DNA of 64,000 nt from Nymphaea colorata (taxonomy: Eukaryota > Streptophyta > Magnoliopsida > Nymphaeales > Nymphaeaceae). The position numbers were made by a program, and so were the translations under genes. The stretch lies in the NCBI RefSeq assembly GCF_008831285.2, contig NC_045142.1, positions 8,472,713 to 8,536,712 on the forward strand. Direction: 5' to 3'. The notes below the pieces were generated by a model. It saw only the letters and a program-made list of their open reading frames with translations, ran no database searches and was not told the origin of the DNA. Positions within the stretch are counted from its first letter, which is position 1, and each line of letters starts with the position of its first letter. Positions 51,001 through 61,815 of the stretch are shown piece by piece.

Positions 51001-51290
51001 ATGGATTTGTCACATACATTGTATAAGTCACTTACACGGAGACTCTAAAGTTTTTTCTATTCAAATGTGATTGATACAGTGTACTTAGTTTACATGATTA
51101 TGGCATTAAACAAGACAAATTTGGATTCACATGCATCAATATCAAGTTTCAAATTACATAAGATGAACCTTTCGTTTTGGCATCACAATAAATTTTTTAT
51201 GTTGAGGACCCGTTAAAAGTAATTGGCATATTGTTATTAAAATAAGACCTTGAGATATGTATGACATTTTAGTAAGAGAAGTGATTGACA
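48090..51290 (+). pseudogene. En/Spm TNP2-type transposase pseudogene
   Basis: Domain remnants in the usual order across several frames: a transposase-associated zinc-binding end (RCSCQKCSNF, about 48200-48232); MLEETM and RLNRDAEEELYP (48390-48515); the TNP2 core with LSGWSINTKIVCPICF and SCRLKH (49315-49395); RHNLDVMHMEKNMCE (about 49625-49670), then NLNKKSKDHLNAQLYLKEM (49690-49750); the DUF4218-like LKSYVHNKNQPDGSIIEG (50267-50330); and a DUF4216-like stretch with FLFKCD, KFGFTCIN and DEPFVLASQ (50890-51195). Stops and frameshifts between every block show long decay. The protein would have cut and moved CACTA elements. Confidence 0.85.
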
Positions 51291-51799
51291 GTAATAATCA
51301 TTGTAACATCAGTTTAGACTCGCATAACATGTAGCTACTAAAGCTGATAATGTGAATGTATAAGGCATCATGGTTAATCAAACTTCTGAGACAATTGGTA
51401 TGGATTATAGATATACTATTGTTTACTTGGATAATTCATTATAGTAATTATATATTTGTCTATAGATTGACATGACATCATTTGTTTGTCATTTTACATC
51501 GTAATGATGCCATTATTTTGCATTGTTAAAAGATGACATTATAGTTCTCCATTTGTTCATACTAATATTCATTTATATTGTTCAAACATCTACACTTCTT
51601 TTACATCTAATATTATGTGACAATATGTTTCTTTATTAGATGACTTCCTAGCGGCAGTATATACCATTGATGTATGAGAGCATAGATGAACACATGGGAT
51701 GAAGCTTGCTCAAGTAATATTGTTCATCAAGTATTAATATTTAAAATAATTGAAGCTTATATTTCCTGACTCATTCATACATATATTCAATTGTAGGAA

Positions 51800-53095
51800 G
51801 TAGCCCCACCAAGAAACACATGAGGATTGACTCAAGCTCTTGTCACTGCAAATTTGAGACATGGCCAAAAATATACTATACACGTGAACATATTCAGACA
51901 ACTAATCAACATAAAAGCATAATTTTTTACAATGTATATTGGAATGCTGGTATGAGACTTAGAATGCACACAATTGATTTTCTACAAGTAGTCAAAATAG
52001 CTCAATTTATTTGAAGCAGATTTTTTAAAAATTGTGCAAGCTATTAATATTGTCTTCTTAAAATTTATAGATTCAATGTTACATGCTATTTGTTCATAGT
52101 TATACCTTATTCTATGTGTTCAAAAATATAAAAAGTTTGAGATTCCCACCAAATATAAGGCTACCAAATACAAGTGGGAATTACATAAATATGCATGCCT
52201 CTTTAGATCATGGATGTATGAATTGAGGAAAGTATACAAGTAATTTCAAACTTTTGAAGCTCATAAAGACCATCCTGCAAAGTATGAGATTCCATATGAT
52301 CAATTCGTTGGATTCTATGATGAAATGTTTCGATGATAAATGGCAAAAGGTATGCATTCTATAAATTCGGTATGAATTAATTTTCATTTTTCATGGTATT
52401 ATAAGTCAATGTAATAACATGTAAGATGCAATGATTTATAAAAAGTTAGTGAAAAGAATATACAAAATTGTGTGCAACTAAAGTACCAATATACCACAAG
52501 TACATAGAACTTTGCATGATTTAAAGTGAAAAAGGTAAATTATAATTTGACATTGGTTTGAGTTCATATTTCTGGTTGAATAATATATATTGACCAATCA
52601 ATGTAATACTTTTCATTATAAAGTTTGGAGAAGGTTGACTTAAACCTTTACATGTTGAAGTTTTTATTACTATTGAAAGTAGCACTAATACAAACTACTC
52701 TAACCCTAAAACTAACAATGTTATAGTAAGTAGTTGTATTGATATGCTACTGTATATAATCTTCTTTCCATATAATGCATTAGGAAAAGACAAAGGAAAT
52801 GATAGTCACAATCAGGTTATGCACAATGGCAATTTTATGTGAAACCTTCACAGTTTTCTACTGAAAGCACAAGCAAGAGTAATCTCAAAGAACAAAATGT
52901 AGTATCAAAATAATAAGTTAGTAGATTACAAGAAAAACTAGTTGTGCTTGAGGAAAAATGTGCAGGATATGATGAACTCAAAGAAACATGTGCTAGAGTA
53001 CCTGAACTCGAGCCAACTTGTGCTAGGGTCCCTGACCTGGAGACTAAATGTGCAAGTGTATATGCTTGAAGATTGTATCAATCAAATCATGGCTT
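51800..53095 (+). pseudogene. Second CACTA ORF remnant (Ptta/En/Spm-like, coiled-coil end)
   Basis: Around 52130-52330 the translation reads KFEIPTKYKATKYKWELHKY, LFRSWMYELRKVYK, then KDHPAKYEIP and FVGFYDEMF, like the plant Ptta/En/Spm transposase family. At 52920-53070 a heptad-like stretch contains repeated CAR-V-P-ELE words (a 42-bp unit repeated about 2-3 times), as in the C-terminus of CACTA second ORFs. Frames are broken in between. Confidence 0.55.
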
Positions 53096-54074
53096 TTCTT
53101 GTGGAATCATTAAGTTAAGTTTCAAATATATTAAAAGTTCAACTATCATTCTATTTGTTTTAACAAATTTTACTTTTTTTTTTTTGCAAGTTTGCCAACA
53201 CCTCCAGATTTCCACCATTGATGCATGTAAACCAAAAGTGAATGCTCGATTAGTGTACTAGCTTTCATGTATTCAATGTCATGTACCTATACCATCTTAA
53301 TATGGAAGATGGACTAAAATTATCAACAACTTTGTTGACTTACTTCAATTTGAATGGATGTAATAACAATTCATTTGTTTGCATAAATTACAACTTTCAT
53401 TTGTTACATGTTTAATGTATGGTTTCTTTTTTTTTTTTTTGCATTCATATTATTTGAGTTGCACCAAATATTAGTTTATATTAAAAAAATTTATCTTCTT
53501 TTATTGACGCCGAGAAACCACCAGCAAATGAAAGCATTACTAACGGGCTGTATACATGTCATTATAGAAGAACATAATACTAACAGTTTGAATCTATTAG
53601 TAAAAAAGTAATTATTGGCAGACTTTCTTCATGAGCATAATCTATTAATAATAATTTTGTTATAGATGGCTGAAAACCACTAGTAAAAGCCTCCATTTAT
53701 TGATGGTACAACATTGTCAGTAAACATGTGGAGTTTACTGATGCACATAATCTGTCAGTATAAATTTGCATAAACTAATGGTATGTGTTCCCTTTAGTGA
53801 AGCTTTAGTGGCACCATTTAAACTAACAGATGCTCATTTCTATTAGTAATACTAATACTAATGGTTTTTTACTTTTTCTAACTGTAATCACCCCAAATTT
53901 TTCTAAAGGACTATGATGTTTTATCCAAGTGCGAAATTCAAATTTAGGCACAAGATTTCCAAAATACTACTCTCAGATCCAAATTAAATCCAAAATAGAA
54001 CTCTCAGATCCAAATTAAATCCAAAATACTACTTTTAGATCCAAAACCCAAGTTCAGATCCAAATCAATCATTT

Positions 54075-54357
54075 AAGACCGATTTGCCCCTTCTTTTGAC
54101 CAAAAAACCTTCTTTTAGAGGGTGATTTTAGTCTTTTTTAAACAAGACCGATTTGCCCCTCCTTTTGACCAAAAAACCTCCTTTTAGAGGGTGATTTTAG
54201 TCTTTTTGGTAAACAAGACCAATTTACCCCTCCTTTTGACCAAAAAACATCCTTTTAGAGGGTAGTTTTAGTCTTTTTGGGTAGACAAGACTCATTTGCC
54301 CTTCCTTTTGGCCAAAAAAATCTCCTTTTGGAGGGTGATTTTAGTCTTTTTAGGTCA
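54075..54357. repeat. Four-copy minisatellite of about 70 bp upstream of the LTR TATA box
   Basis: Units start at 54075, 54144, 54215 and 54287, each reading about AAGACCGATTTGCCCCT, CTTTTGACCAAAAAAC, then TTTTAGAGGGTGATTTTAGT. Later units carry more changes. Two shorter repeats (AGATCCAAATTAAATCCAAA) lie just upstream at 53965-54020. The array ends 40 bp before the TATA box, a place where LTR enhancers often sit. Confidence 0.9.
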
Positions 54358-54394
54358 AAAAATTCAAATTTTGGGTTTTGGCTCCAAAATCCGA

Positions 54395-54402
54395 TATAAA
54401 TA
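54395..54402 (+). promoter_or_regulatory. TATA box of the gypsy LTR
   Basis: TATAAATA followed by a C-rich stretch; transcription would start about 30 bp on, near 54430. This gives U3 about 0.55 kb and R-U5 about 2.7 kb within the proposed LTR. Confidence 0.55.
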
Positions 54403-54734
54403 CCCCCCCATATCCCCCCTCTTGGGCAAGATTGGTCCTTGGGAGAAACTCTAGTGTATTCTCACTTGAAGACTTAGAGTTTCTCTTGAGCTCTCTCTCT
54501 CTCTCCCTCTTCCTCTTTTCATTTCCTTCTCCAACTTAGAGCAAGCAATTTTGGAGCTTCATTCAAAAGGGGATCTTCAAGTGAAGGTGTTCATCTTCCT
54601 TAAGTTATTTCCCATTAGAGGTATGTAATCTTCATCTCTCTCATTTCTCTCTTCTTTCTTTTCATTAATGTTCTTATTATTATGTTATTTCTTTCTCTTA
54701 AACATAGTGTTGTTGTTGTTTTCATTTTTTTTTC

Positions 54735-55485
54735 TCATCTTCATCTCCCCATGGCCAAAGGAGATAGCACTCAACCTCTTTTTAGAGACAAGAGGCTATG
54801 CTCAAATGCACCGGGAGCATGAGAAGATGAGATGATATTTTATTTTATGATTAAATCATGCTCTTTCAAGTATTCTTGTTGTTCTTGTTCTTTCTCTTTC
54901 TTCTCTTCAATATATATTCTTGTTGTTGTTATTCTTTTCCTTAATGAATATATTTTTGTTGTTATTGTTATTTCATTTCTTCAATAGTCTTGTCCTTGTT
55001 ATTTTCTTTTTTTTTTCTTTCTTCTTCCTCTTCCCATGACCAAAGGAGATAGCCCTCAATCTCTTTTTAGAGACAAGAGGCTATGCTCAAGTGCATTGGG
55101 AGTGTGAAAAGATGAGAAGATCTTTCGTTTCATGATTGAATCATGTTTTCTCTTTTATTAAATATAACATTGTATCTCTTTCTATATTTTCTTCTCATCT
55201 TCATCTCCCCACGGCTAAAAAAGGTAGCTCTCAATCTCTTTTTAGAGACAAGAGGCTATACTCAAAGTGCACCGGGAGCATGGAAAGATGAGATGATCTT
55301 TCATTTTAATCATGTTCTTTCTTTTCATGAATACATTCTTATTGTTTTTTTTTTTGTTTCCTCTTATTTTCCTCTCTTCCTCATTTCTCCATGGCCAAAA
55401 GAGATAGCTCTCAATCTCTATTTTAGAGTCAAGAGGCTATACTAAAGTGCACTAGGAACATGAGAAGATGAAGTGGTATATCAAT
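54735..55485. repeat. Four-copy imperfect tandem repeat inside the LTR
   Basis: Copies begin near 54735, 55021, 55195 and 55379. Each has CCATGGCCAAAGGAGATAGC or a variant, CTCAATCTCTTTTTAGAGAC, AAGAGGCTAT and GGGAGCATGAGAAGATGAG. Spacing is 174-286 bp, with T-rich filler of variable length between. The motif TAGAGACAAGAGGCTAT is kept in three copies, with one change in the fourth. Confidence 0.85.
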
Positions 55486-57145
55486 TCATAGTTACATCAT
55501 GTCTTCCCTCCTAATTGAACTTTGCTTTTTCCATCATTCTCTTTCTTTCTTTCATTCCTTGAATGTTATCTATAAATTATGCACGCATGATTGCTTGGTT
55601 CTTTACTTACATGTGAATGTATGGCGGGAATGAGAGTGTGGTTTGGGGACTCTTTATTTTCATATTAATTTTTGAGGTTGGGACTTGTCCAACCCGGGAT
55701 AAACCCTCACGAAAATGTACATGTTAATATGCATTTTCATGACATTTTGCGTTAGATTCTTTCTTAATCATCACATTAGGAACCTTAACGAGTGCTTCGT
55801 TATGTTGCTTGTTTTCTTTCATACCCAACGATGGAAGAAATATATCCCTTACAACAAACTAAATAATAACATTCTATACTTATATAAATCATATTTTCCA
55901 AAACATTTTCAAAAAGAACCTTCTAATATGGCCTTAGGGACTTAGCTTAGACTCTTGCATGAGTCCAAGCTCCCCTCCGGCCCACATTAAATTTGAAGTT
56001 GGTAATTTTAAGTTGTTCCTTGATTTTTTTTTAATCTTGTGAAGGTATGGATGTATACACATGTTATATATATTTATGCCAACATGATGACCCCCATCTT
56101 TCTCTCTCTATGCTTTCACTTTCTATTTTATAAATTTTCATATGTGCATGAATACGTATGTACATGTGTTCCATCTCCTCTCTTTCAAATATTTATTCCT
56201 CTTTTCAAGACAAATATCTTCTCTTATAACATTTCTTATACCCATATATGCGTATGATATTTTTCTTTTCCTCTAAAATCTCTCTTTCTCTTCGAATCAA
56301 TACATCTTTTTCTCTTTATATGTGATGATATGTACACAAGTATGCATGTCTTTCTCTATATCTCTCTCTTTCCTTTCATAAGAGTGTTTTATCTCTTGTA
56401 TTCTTCTTAACATTCTCATCTCATGAACTTTCTATTTACCAACTTCAATAAGACCACAAATCAAGTAATGACCCAATATTGGAATCATGCTTGATGGTCT
56501 ACAATCTCTATCCATTTTCAAAAACTTTTCCTTCTTATATATAATAATTATAACAACGAAATCTTAGATATATGTTGTGGTAGGAATGTTATTAGATGAA
56601 TGTTGTGGTAGGAATGTTTTACTTTTTTTCAATCATATAGGGTAAATGCATTCATGCATTCTCACCCACTTTATTTCACTTATGATCACAATCACTTCTC
56701 TAAAAGAACTTAAGCAAGAATGGATGAAGCTCTAGCTAGGTGGTAACCGAATTAGAGCAAAATCTCAAACCTACTTAAAGTCTTAAGAGAACACTAAAGT
56801 GATTTCAAAATGTTTTCACAAGTTTTTCAAATGATATTTACTAGTTTTACTTTTTCCTCAAAACATTTCACTTTTTCAAGCAATTCTTCAAGAACCTTTT
56901 CAAAAGTTTGAAACTCCAAATTTTCAATATTTTCTACACCGCATATAGAATCAAAAAGATGTTTAAGTTAAAACGAAATGCATCAATGATAAACATAGTC
57001 CTTGGGTTGATTACCCCCAGTAAAGGCGCTGGGAATGGTCGATCCTCGTACCGACGGGCGAGTCCCTTTCTTTCCTCTTTCAAAACAAAAACCTTATTTT
57101 TCTGGAGCACTCCAAAACCAATGAAAATTTTGAGATGCAAACAGA

Positions 57146-57163
57146 TGGCGACCGTGATGGGAC
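57146..57163 (+). promoter_or_regulatory. Primer-binding site of the gypsy element
   Basis: TGGCGACCGTGATGGGAC starts two bases after the LTR end. It matches the TGGCGACTC..TGGGGAC form I recall for Ogre/Tat elements, where the primer is thought to be a tRNA-Arg. The TGG start pairs with the CCA of a tRNA. Confidence 0.6.
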
Positions 57164-57785
57164 CCGTCATTGTTTGGCTATGATTATTGATGCATTTTCA
57201 CTAATTTGAACATCTCATGTATTGCCAATGATAAAGCATGTCCCCTATTTTGACTTCGACCCCATTGGCATTTCATTGCATTGTTTGATGATTGTGAATG
57301 TTTTCTTGCACATAGGACTAATTGAGAAGGATCAATCATGTTCACACATATTTATGATCACATACCACCCTTCTCAATTTAGGAGTTGTTTGAAAGCCAT
57401 GTTTGCTCTTCTATTTTAATCTTCAAACTTAGGCAACATTGCGTTAGAGACAACTCAATTTATATGATTTCTCATATTTCAAAATTCCTCATACCTATTT
57501 GTCCCGGTCATCATGTTGCCGGGCTTGGTCTTTGGCGGTAGCACAAGACTAAGCCTTACAACTAGACCACACCTTGGGCGGGAACGCCCCCTCGTTAGTA
57601 CCATGAGTGGTAATTTATGGTATATCGACGAGTGATCAAGAAGAAGTTAATGAACTCTACCCTTAGTTGCCTAAGGAAGAATCTATGCTCGTACTAAGCC
57701 ATTTGGCTAAGGTATATAAGCATAACTTGATATTGGATTATCGTGACACAAAATTATCTCAATTAGGTTCCTATACCCAATTTTC

Positions 57786-57810
57786 TAAAAAAAAAAAAAA
57801 AAAAAAAAAA
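57786..57810. repeat. Poly-A tract of 25 in the gypsy leader
   Basis: Homopolymer between the primer-binding site and ORF1. The duplicate copy after the gap has 26 A. Confidence 0.95.
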
Positions 57811-57955
57811 ATATTTCATGATAGATGTTGATGTGCGTGAAACCTTATGTGATGATTTGTAACCTCATTCTACACATCTACCTCATATTGTCTTTGTCAA
57901 CCTAGTCAATGTTTTCCACTAATTCAATTTTTATCTTTTAGAGTCATCATTCAAT

Positions 57956-59159
57956 ATGTATTCTTTCCAACGTGGTGTCACATTCCCTTATGATCACATC
58001 CTCTTTGGGGAAGGTCCCGAACGGTCCACCTACATTTCTCTTGAGTCTCAACCTTTGGCTCCCGAATGGTATCGGACTTGGCATCCCACCTTCTCTCGGA
58101 TGTTTCCTTCTTACTTTGAAGAATGTGGGCTAGAGACAATGGCAGCTGGAGGAATGCAGTCAGTAAATGGAAATTTGGTACATGCAATCGCTGAGCGTTG
58201 GAACCCAAGGACCTCCTCTTTTTGGTTTCCATGGGGAGAAATGACAATATTACTAGATGAATTTGCCGAAATACTAGACCTCCCTACCCCAACTTGTGAC
58301 CCAAATGATCTATTGGAAAAACAATTCCTTATGAACCCAACCAAGGTCAATGCAAATGACCTCATTGCTCACTTTACTGGACGGAAAACTTGGCCTTTAG
58401 TAGAAAACCATGAAAATCAAAGCATCAACATGAAAAATTTGTATGAAGAATTTGGAACCTATGTTGAACCTTCTACCCTACCTCGAAAAGCCATAGGGAG
58501 AATTAAACATTGTATGATGCTCTGCACAGTAGGAGTGACCCTTTTTACCAATGGAAGTGATCTTTTAGATGTCCGTATTGCCCAACTTTTTCGAGTATGG
58601 GGGCATAGAGGGACCCGACACTTGTCAGTAGCAATGACAGCTTTAGCCTTCCTTTACCGAGGACTCACTCGCTTTACCATTGGAGATATCGACTTCATAG
58701 AAGGATGCACATATGCTTTACAATTGTGGTTCCTCAAGCATGCGGGACCCCAAGCCAGTCTATTCAGAAACACTGATGGATCATTAACAACCTTGGAGCA
58801 ATACCGTCGTTTGATCGAGCAATTGAATGAAGGAGAGATCATTTGAGATTATTGTGATCGTCGGCAGAGCCTACCTCGATACACTCACCATCATCATGGG
58901 CCCTTACTTCATAGTTGATTATTGTGCTGATAGATGTATGAGACAGTTCTCTCAAAGGCAGAAGATGGTCTCTGTGCATGCACCAATTGGAGCTATTCCT
59001 GAATTTGACATTAGTTCTCCTCAATGAACGGCATTGTTTGCAGTAGCTCGACAAGAATGGAAGACACAAATATCATACACTTGGTTCATAGGCCCAGTGG
59101 TGAAGAAGGAATATGCTGAGTGGTGGGATGCCAACCGACCACCATCCATCCATCCCTAA
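57956..59159 (+). pseudogene. Gypsy extra ORF1, plant mobile domain (PMD/DUF7745)-like protein, broken
   Basis: The ATG at 57956 opens 296 codons to a TGA at 58844-58846. The same protein style then goes on, after a one-base frame change near 58861, as YLDTL, GPYFIVDYC and RQFSQRQ to a second TGA (59025-59027). It continues in that frame as ALFAVARQEW and KKEYAEWWDANRPP to a TAA at 59157-59159. The intact protein would be about 400 residues. The domain is recognised from AIAERWNPRTSSFWFPWGEMTI, LLDEFAEILDLP and the FRVWGHRGTRHL region, like the PMD of plant MAIL1/MAIN-type proteins and DUF7745. The role in gypsy elements is unknown. Both stops are one transition from TGG or CGA. The frame change is absent from the second copy, so it may be a read error. 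Confidence 0.75.
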
Positions 59160-59329
59160 AAGTTTTGTGTTGTCAACTTTGTATTCCTTCTGTCGTTGTC
59201 ATCTTTATTAGTGTCTATGGATGTAACTTTTAAAACTTGTAATGCAATATGAACATTCATTTTGTCATCATTTCCATCCAATAACTCTATTTTCTTATGT
59301 CATAAGGTGAATACTTGAAAGCCAACAAG

Positions 59330-61715
59330 ATGGTTGAAACTAGATCGCAAGCTAAGCAGACTCCTCAAAACGAGGCTTCATCCTCTGAACTCCGTCCAGA
59401 AACACTTGGCCTCCCAGCAATCGAGCCAGAAGCTTACTATATGTTCCGTTTGTTCATGGAGCGATTTATGAAGGAGCAAGAGGAGCAAAAGGCTTTGATG
59501 GTTACTCCAGAGACGGATAATGAAAAGACTGCCAAGCAGAAAAGAAAGAAGAAAAACAAGTCTTTTGTTGAAAATCAGGATGAAGACCATTTGAGTTCAG
59601 ATTCGACAACTAGTAAGGAAGAAAACCCCGAACTGTCTTCTCTCAAAAAGAAAAAGACAACAAAGAAAAATAAAAAGGGAAAAGATGTTATGATAGAAAA
59701 CAGCTCACCCAGTCCTATCACCACTGAAAGTTCGGAAGAGAAGCCCAAAAGGAAGAGAAAACCTACCAAGAAAGTAAAAAAGACAAAGAAATACATCACT
59801 AGCAGCAGCTCAGACGGTGAGAGTTCTGAAGAAAAAGTAAACGAGATCAAGGGCAAAAAGAAAAAGACCAGGCCAGAATTGGTCGAATCAAGTGATGATG
59901 AAAGTCCGACTAAGCGCAGATTCTACGAAATGGAGAAAAGAACGAACAATCTTGAGCTTAGGGGGAAGGGGAAACGTTCATACTCATGTGAGGACTACTA
60001 CCTTGGCATTGAAGGAGACGAAGACGTGAAAGGCTTGCCCAGAGAGTTCATCAGATATGATGGAACCACCTGTCCACACGTTCATCTTTCAACCTTTTTC
60101 AATGATTGCTACAAAATTCGGACAAATAACAGAGCTTTGTTCCGATATTTTCCAAGAAGTCTTGAAGGCATTGCCGCACAATGGTATAAAGAAAATATCA
60201 ATCCAATCGAGCTGAAGGAGTTTGACAAGTTGATTAACATGTTTGTTGAAAGATTTGAACAAAATGCTCCCATGGCTCCAACCCTCAGTACCATTTGCAG
60301 TCTTCGTCAGAAACAGGGAGAAAAGGCTCGAGAATTCATCCAAAATGGAGAATGCAATGCAATAAGATGAAGGAGCCCATTTCTGAGACACAAGCCTTGT
60401 CACTCATTAGGAAAAATCTTGTCCAACCCTTGAAAAGTCTCATCCGCAATGCCCCGATCAAAACCTTTGCTGAGTTAATTGAACAAGCAAACTCGATAGA
60501 AGAAGGGATTGAGGAAGGAGATTTTGATGGAATTATTGCTCCTAAGTACAAAGAAAATGGAAAGAAAGGAGGAAGGACACAACTGCCTACACAATTCATA
60601 GCCAATGCTGGCATTAGAAAGGACCATGATAATAACTACAAGCATGACAAGGGAGTCAGTTTCAAGAAGAACACACAGTTTCTCAAAGGCGACGATGAAA
60701 GGAAGAACAAACACCCAGGTTGGAGCTACGACCGAAAATTCACTCCTCTGAGCCAGTCTCGGGAGAAGATCCTGGAATACCTTCTCGCCAAAGGAACTAT
60801 CGTCTTGCCAAAAGTGTCAGAGCCTCCGAAAATGATGGGAGGAAATAAAGAAAAACTGTGCAAGTTTCATCGTACCCCTAGTCATGACACTGAGGATTGT
60901 TTTGTTCTCAAAAATATTATTCAAGACTTCATCAACAAAGATCTCAAGATTTGTGATGATAGTACCCCTGAGATACTAAGGAATCCATTCCCTGACCACG
61001 GAAAGGCGGTAGTAGCCATGATCACTACAGTCACTCCACTTTCGTACCATCCACAAGAGCACATTCGACCTTATATTGGGAGCAGCTCACACAAAATCAT
61101 GGTGGTAAACCAAGGTAAGGAACCTCTAGATTTCATTACTATGATGAAAGGCAGGATAGAAAGTTTGCCCAAGAAACTTCCTATGATTCCAAAGACTTTT
61201 ATCTTACAAGGCGACGAATCATCAAATGACTCCTCAGATGAAGATCCATGCTATTTGGACGTTCTCCCCTTGGAAGAGCGTATGGATGAGGGAGACTCGA
61301 TTCAAGCTTCTAAAAATCAGTCAATTACCTTCTCAGAAAAAGACCTCTCAAAATGGAGATATTTCCATGAAGATGCTCTTTACATCGTTGTTCAGGTCAA
61401 TGGGATGACGGTGCCACATGTTTTGATTGATGGAAGAAGTGGTTTGAATATTTGTCCTGATCTCACGGCTAAAACATTGGGGTTTCGTGAAAACGAATAT
61501 CGTTCTGATAATACCAAGATCTACGGATACGATGGCCGAGGCATGAACAGCAAAGGTACCCTCGACATGAATGTGATCATTGAAAATACTAGCCATTGCA
61601 TTGTATTTCATGTGGTAGACGTACCACCATCATACAACCTGCTTTTGGGACGACCTTGGATCCATCAAGTACGAGCGATCCCATCCACTCTTCATCAATG
61701 CCTAAATGGAATTTT
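59330..61715 (+). pseudogene. Gypsy gag and protease, cut by the assembly gap, with one frameshift
   Basis: Starts at the ATG of MVETRSQAKQ, a typical gypsy gag start. Residues about 60-215 are an unusual lysine/serine/glutamate-rich tract with KKKK and SSSSDGESSEE words. The gag domain follows (FIRYDGTTCPHVHLSTFF, RYFPRSLEGIAAQWY; about 60047-60190). At 60341-60345 a missing base in an A run shifts the frame, and gag resumes with WRMQCNKM at 60346. A CX2H...HX4C-type knuckle (CKFHR, HDTEDC) lies at 60859-60900. Protease is recognised from VPHVLIDGRSGLNICP and YNLLLGRPWIH (61408-61660). Its catalytic loop reads DGRS where DGGS or similar is expected. The gap begins where reverse transcriptase should approach. 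Confidence 0.85.
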
Positions 61716-61815
61716 NNNNNNNNNNNNNNNNNNNNNNNNNNNNNNNNNNNNNNNNNNNNNNNNNNNNNNNNNNNNNNNNNNNNNNNNNNNNNNNNNNNNN
61801 NNNNNNNNNNNNNNN
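61716..61815. other. Assembly gap, 100 N
   Basis: Exactly 100 N, a conventional filler for a gap of unknown size. Open frames running across it are artefacts of translating N. Confidence 0.98.

Larger units (their letters stand above)
46080..53882 (+). mobile_element. Decayed CACTA (En/Spm) DNA transposon
   Basis: A plus-strand element of about 7.8 kb. Its 5' zone (46.08-46.26 kb) and 3' zone (53.62-53.88 kb) share repeated short motifs (TTTACTGAC, TACTAATGG, ACTGATGG), as expected of CACTA subterminal arrays. The middle holds recognisable En/Spm protein remnants, listed separately. The 5' terminus is not clear-cut; the boundary lies within 46.05-46.11 kb. The 3' end stops at TTTTTCTAAC, where a gypsy LTR begins, so its last few bases should lie beyond the gypsy insertion, outside the window. 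Confidence 0.65.
53883..57143 (+). repeat. Proposed 5' LTR, 3.26 kb
   Basis: Starts TGTAATCACCCCAAAT directly after CACTA sequence and ends TGCAAACA, so it has TG...CA borders. Two bases later the primer-binding site begins. It contains a TATA box, two tandem-repeat blocks and long CT-rich tracts. The length is inferred from the borders only, because no second LTR is available for comparison. Confidence 0.6.
53883..61715 (+). mobile_element. Ty3/gypsy retrotransposon, Tat/Ogre-like, with extra ORF before gag
   Basis: Parts in order: 5' LTR (53883-57143), primer-binding site (57146), long leader, extra ORF1 with PMD/DUF7745-like domain (57956-59159), gag (from 59330), protease (about 61390-61700), then an assembly gap. 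Reverse transcriptase, RNase H, integrase and the 3' LTR are not in the window. A large LTR, an ORF upstream of gag and this style of primer-binding site are the hallmarks of the Tat/Ogre lineage. It sits inside the CACTA element's 3' end; the five bases before the LTR are CTAAC, the expected target duplication to look for after the 3' LTR. Confidence 0.75.

Noticed and set aside
59315-59329. Gag start five codons upstream of 59330
   Set aside because: The codon at 59315 is TTG. The ATG at 59330 begins the typical MVETRSQ gag start.
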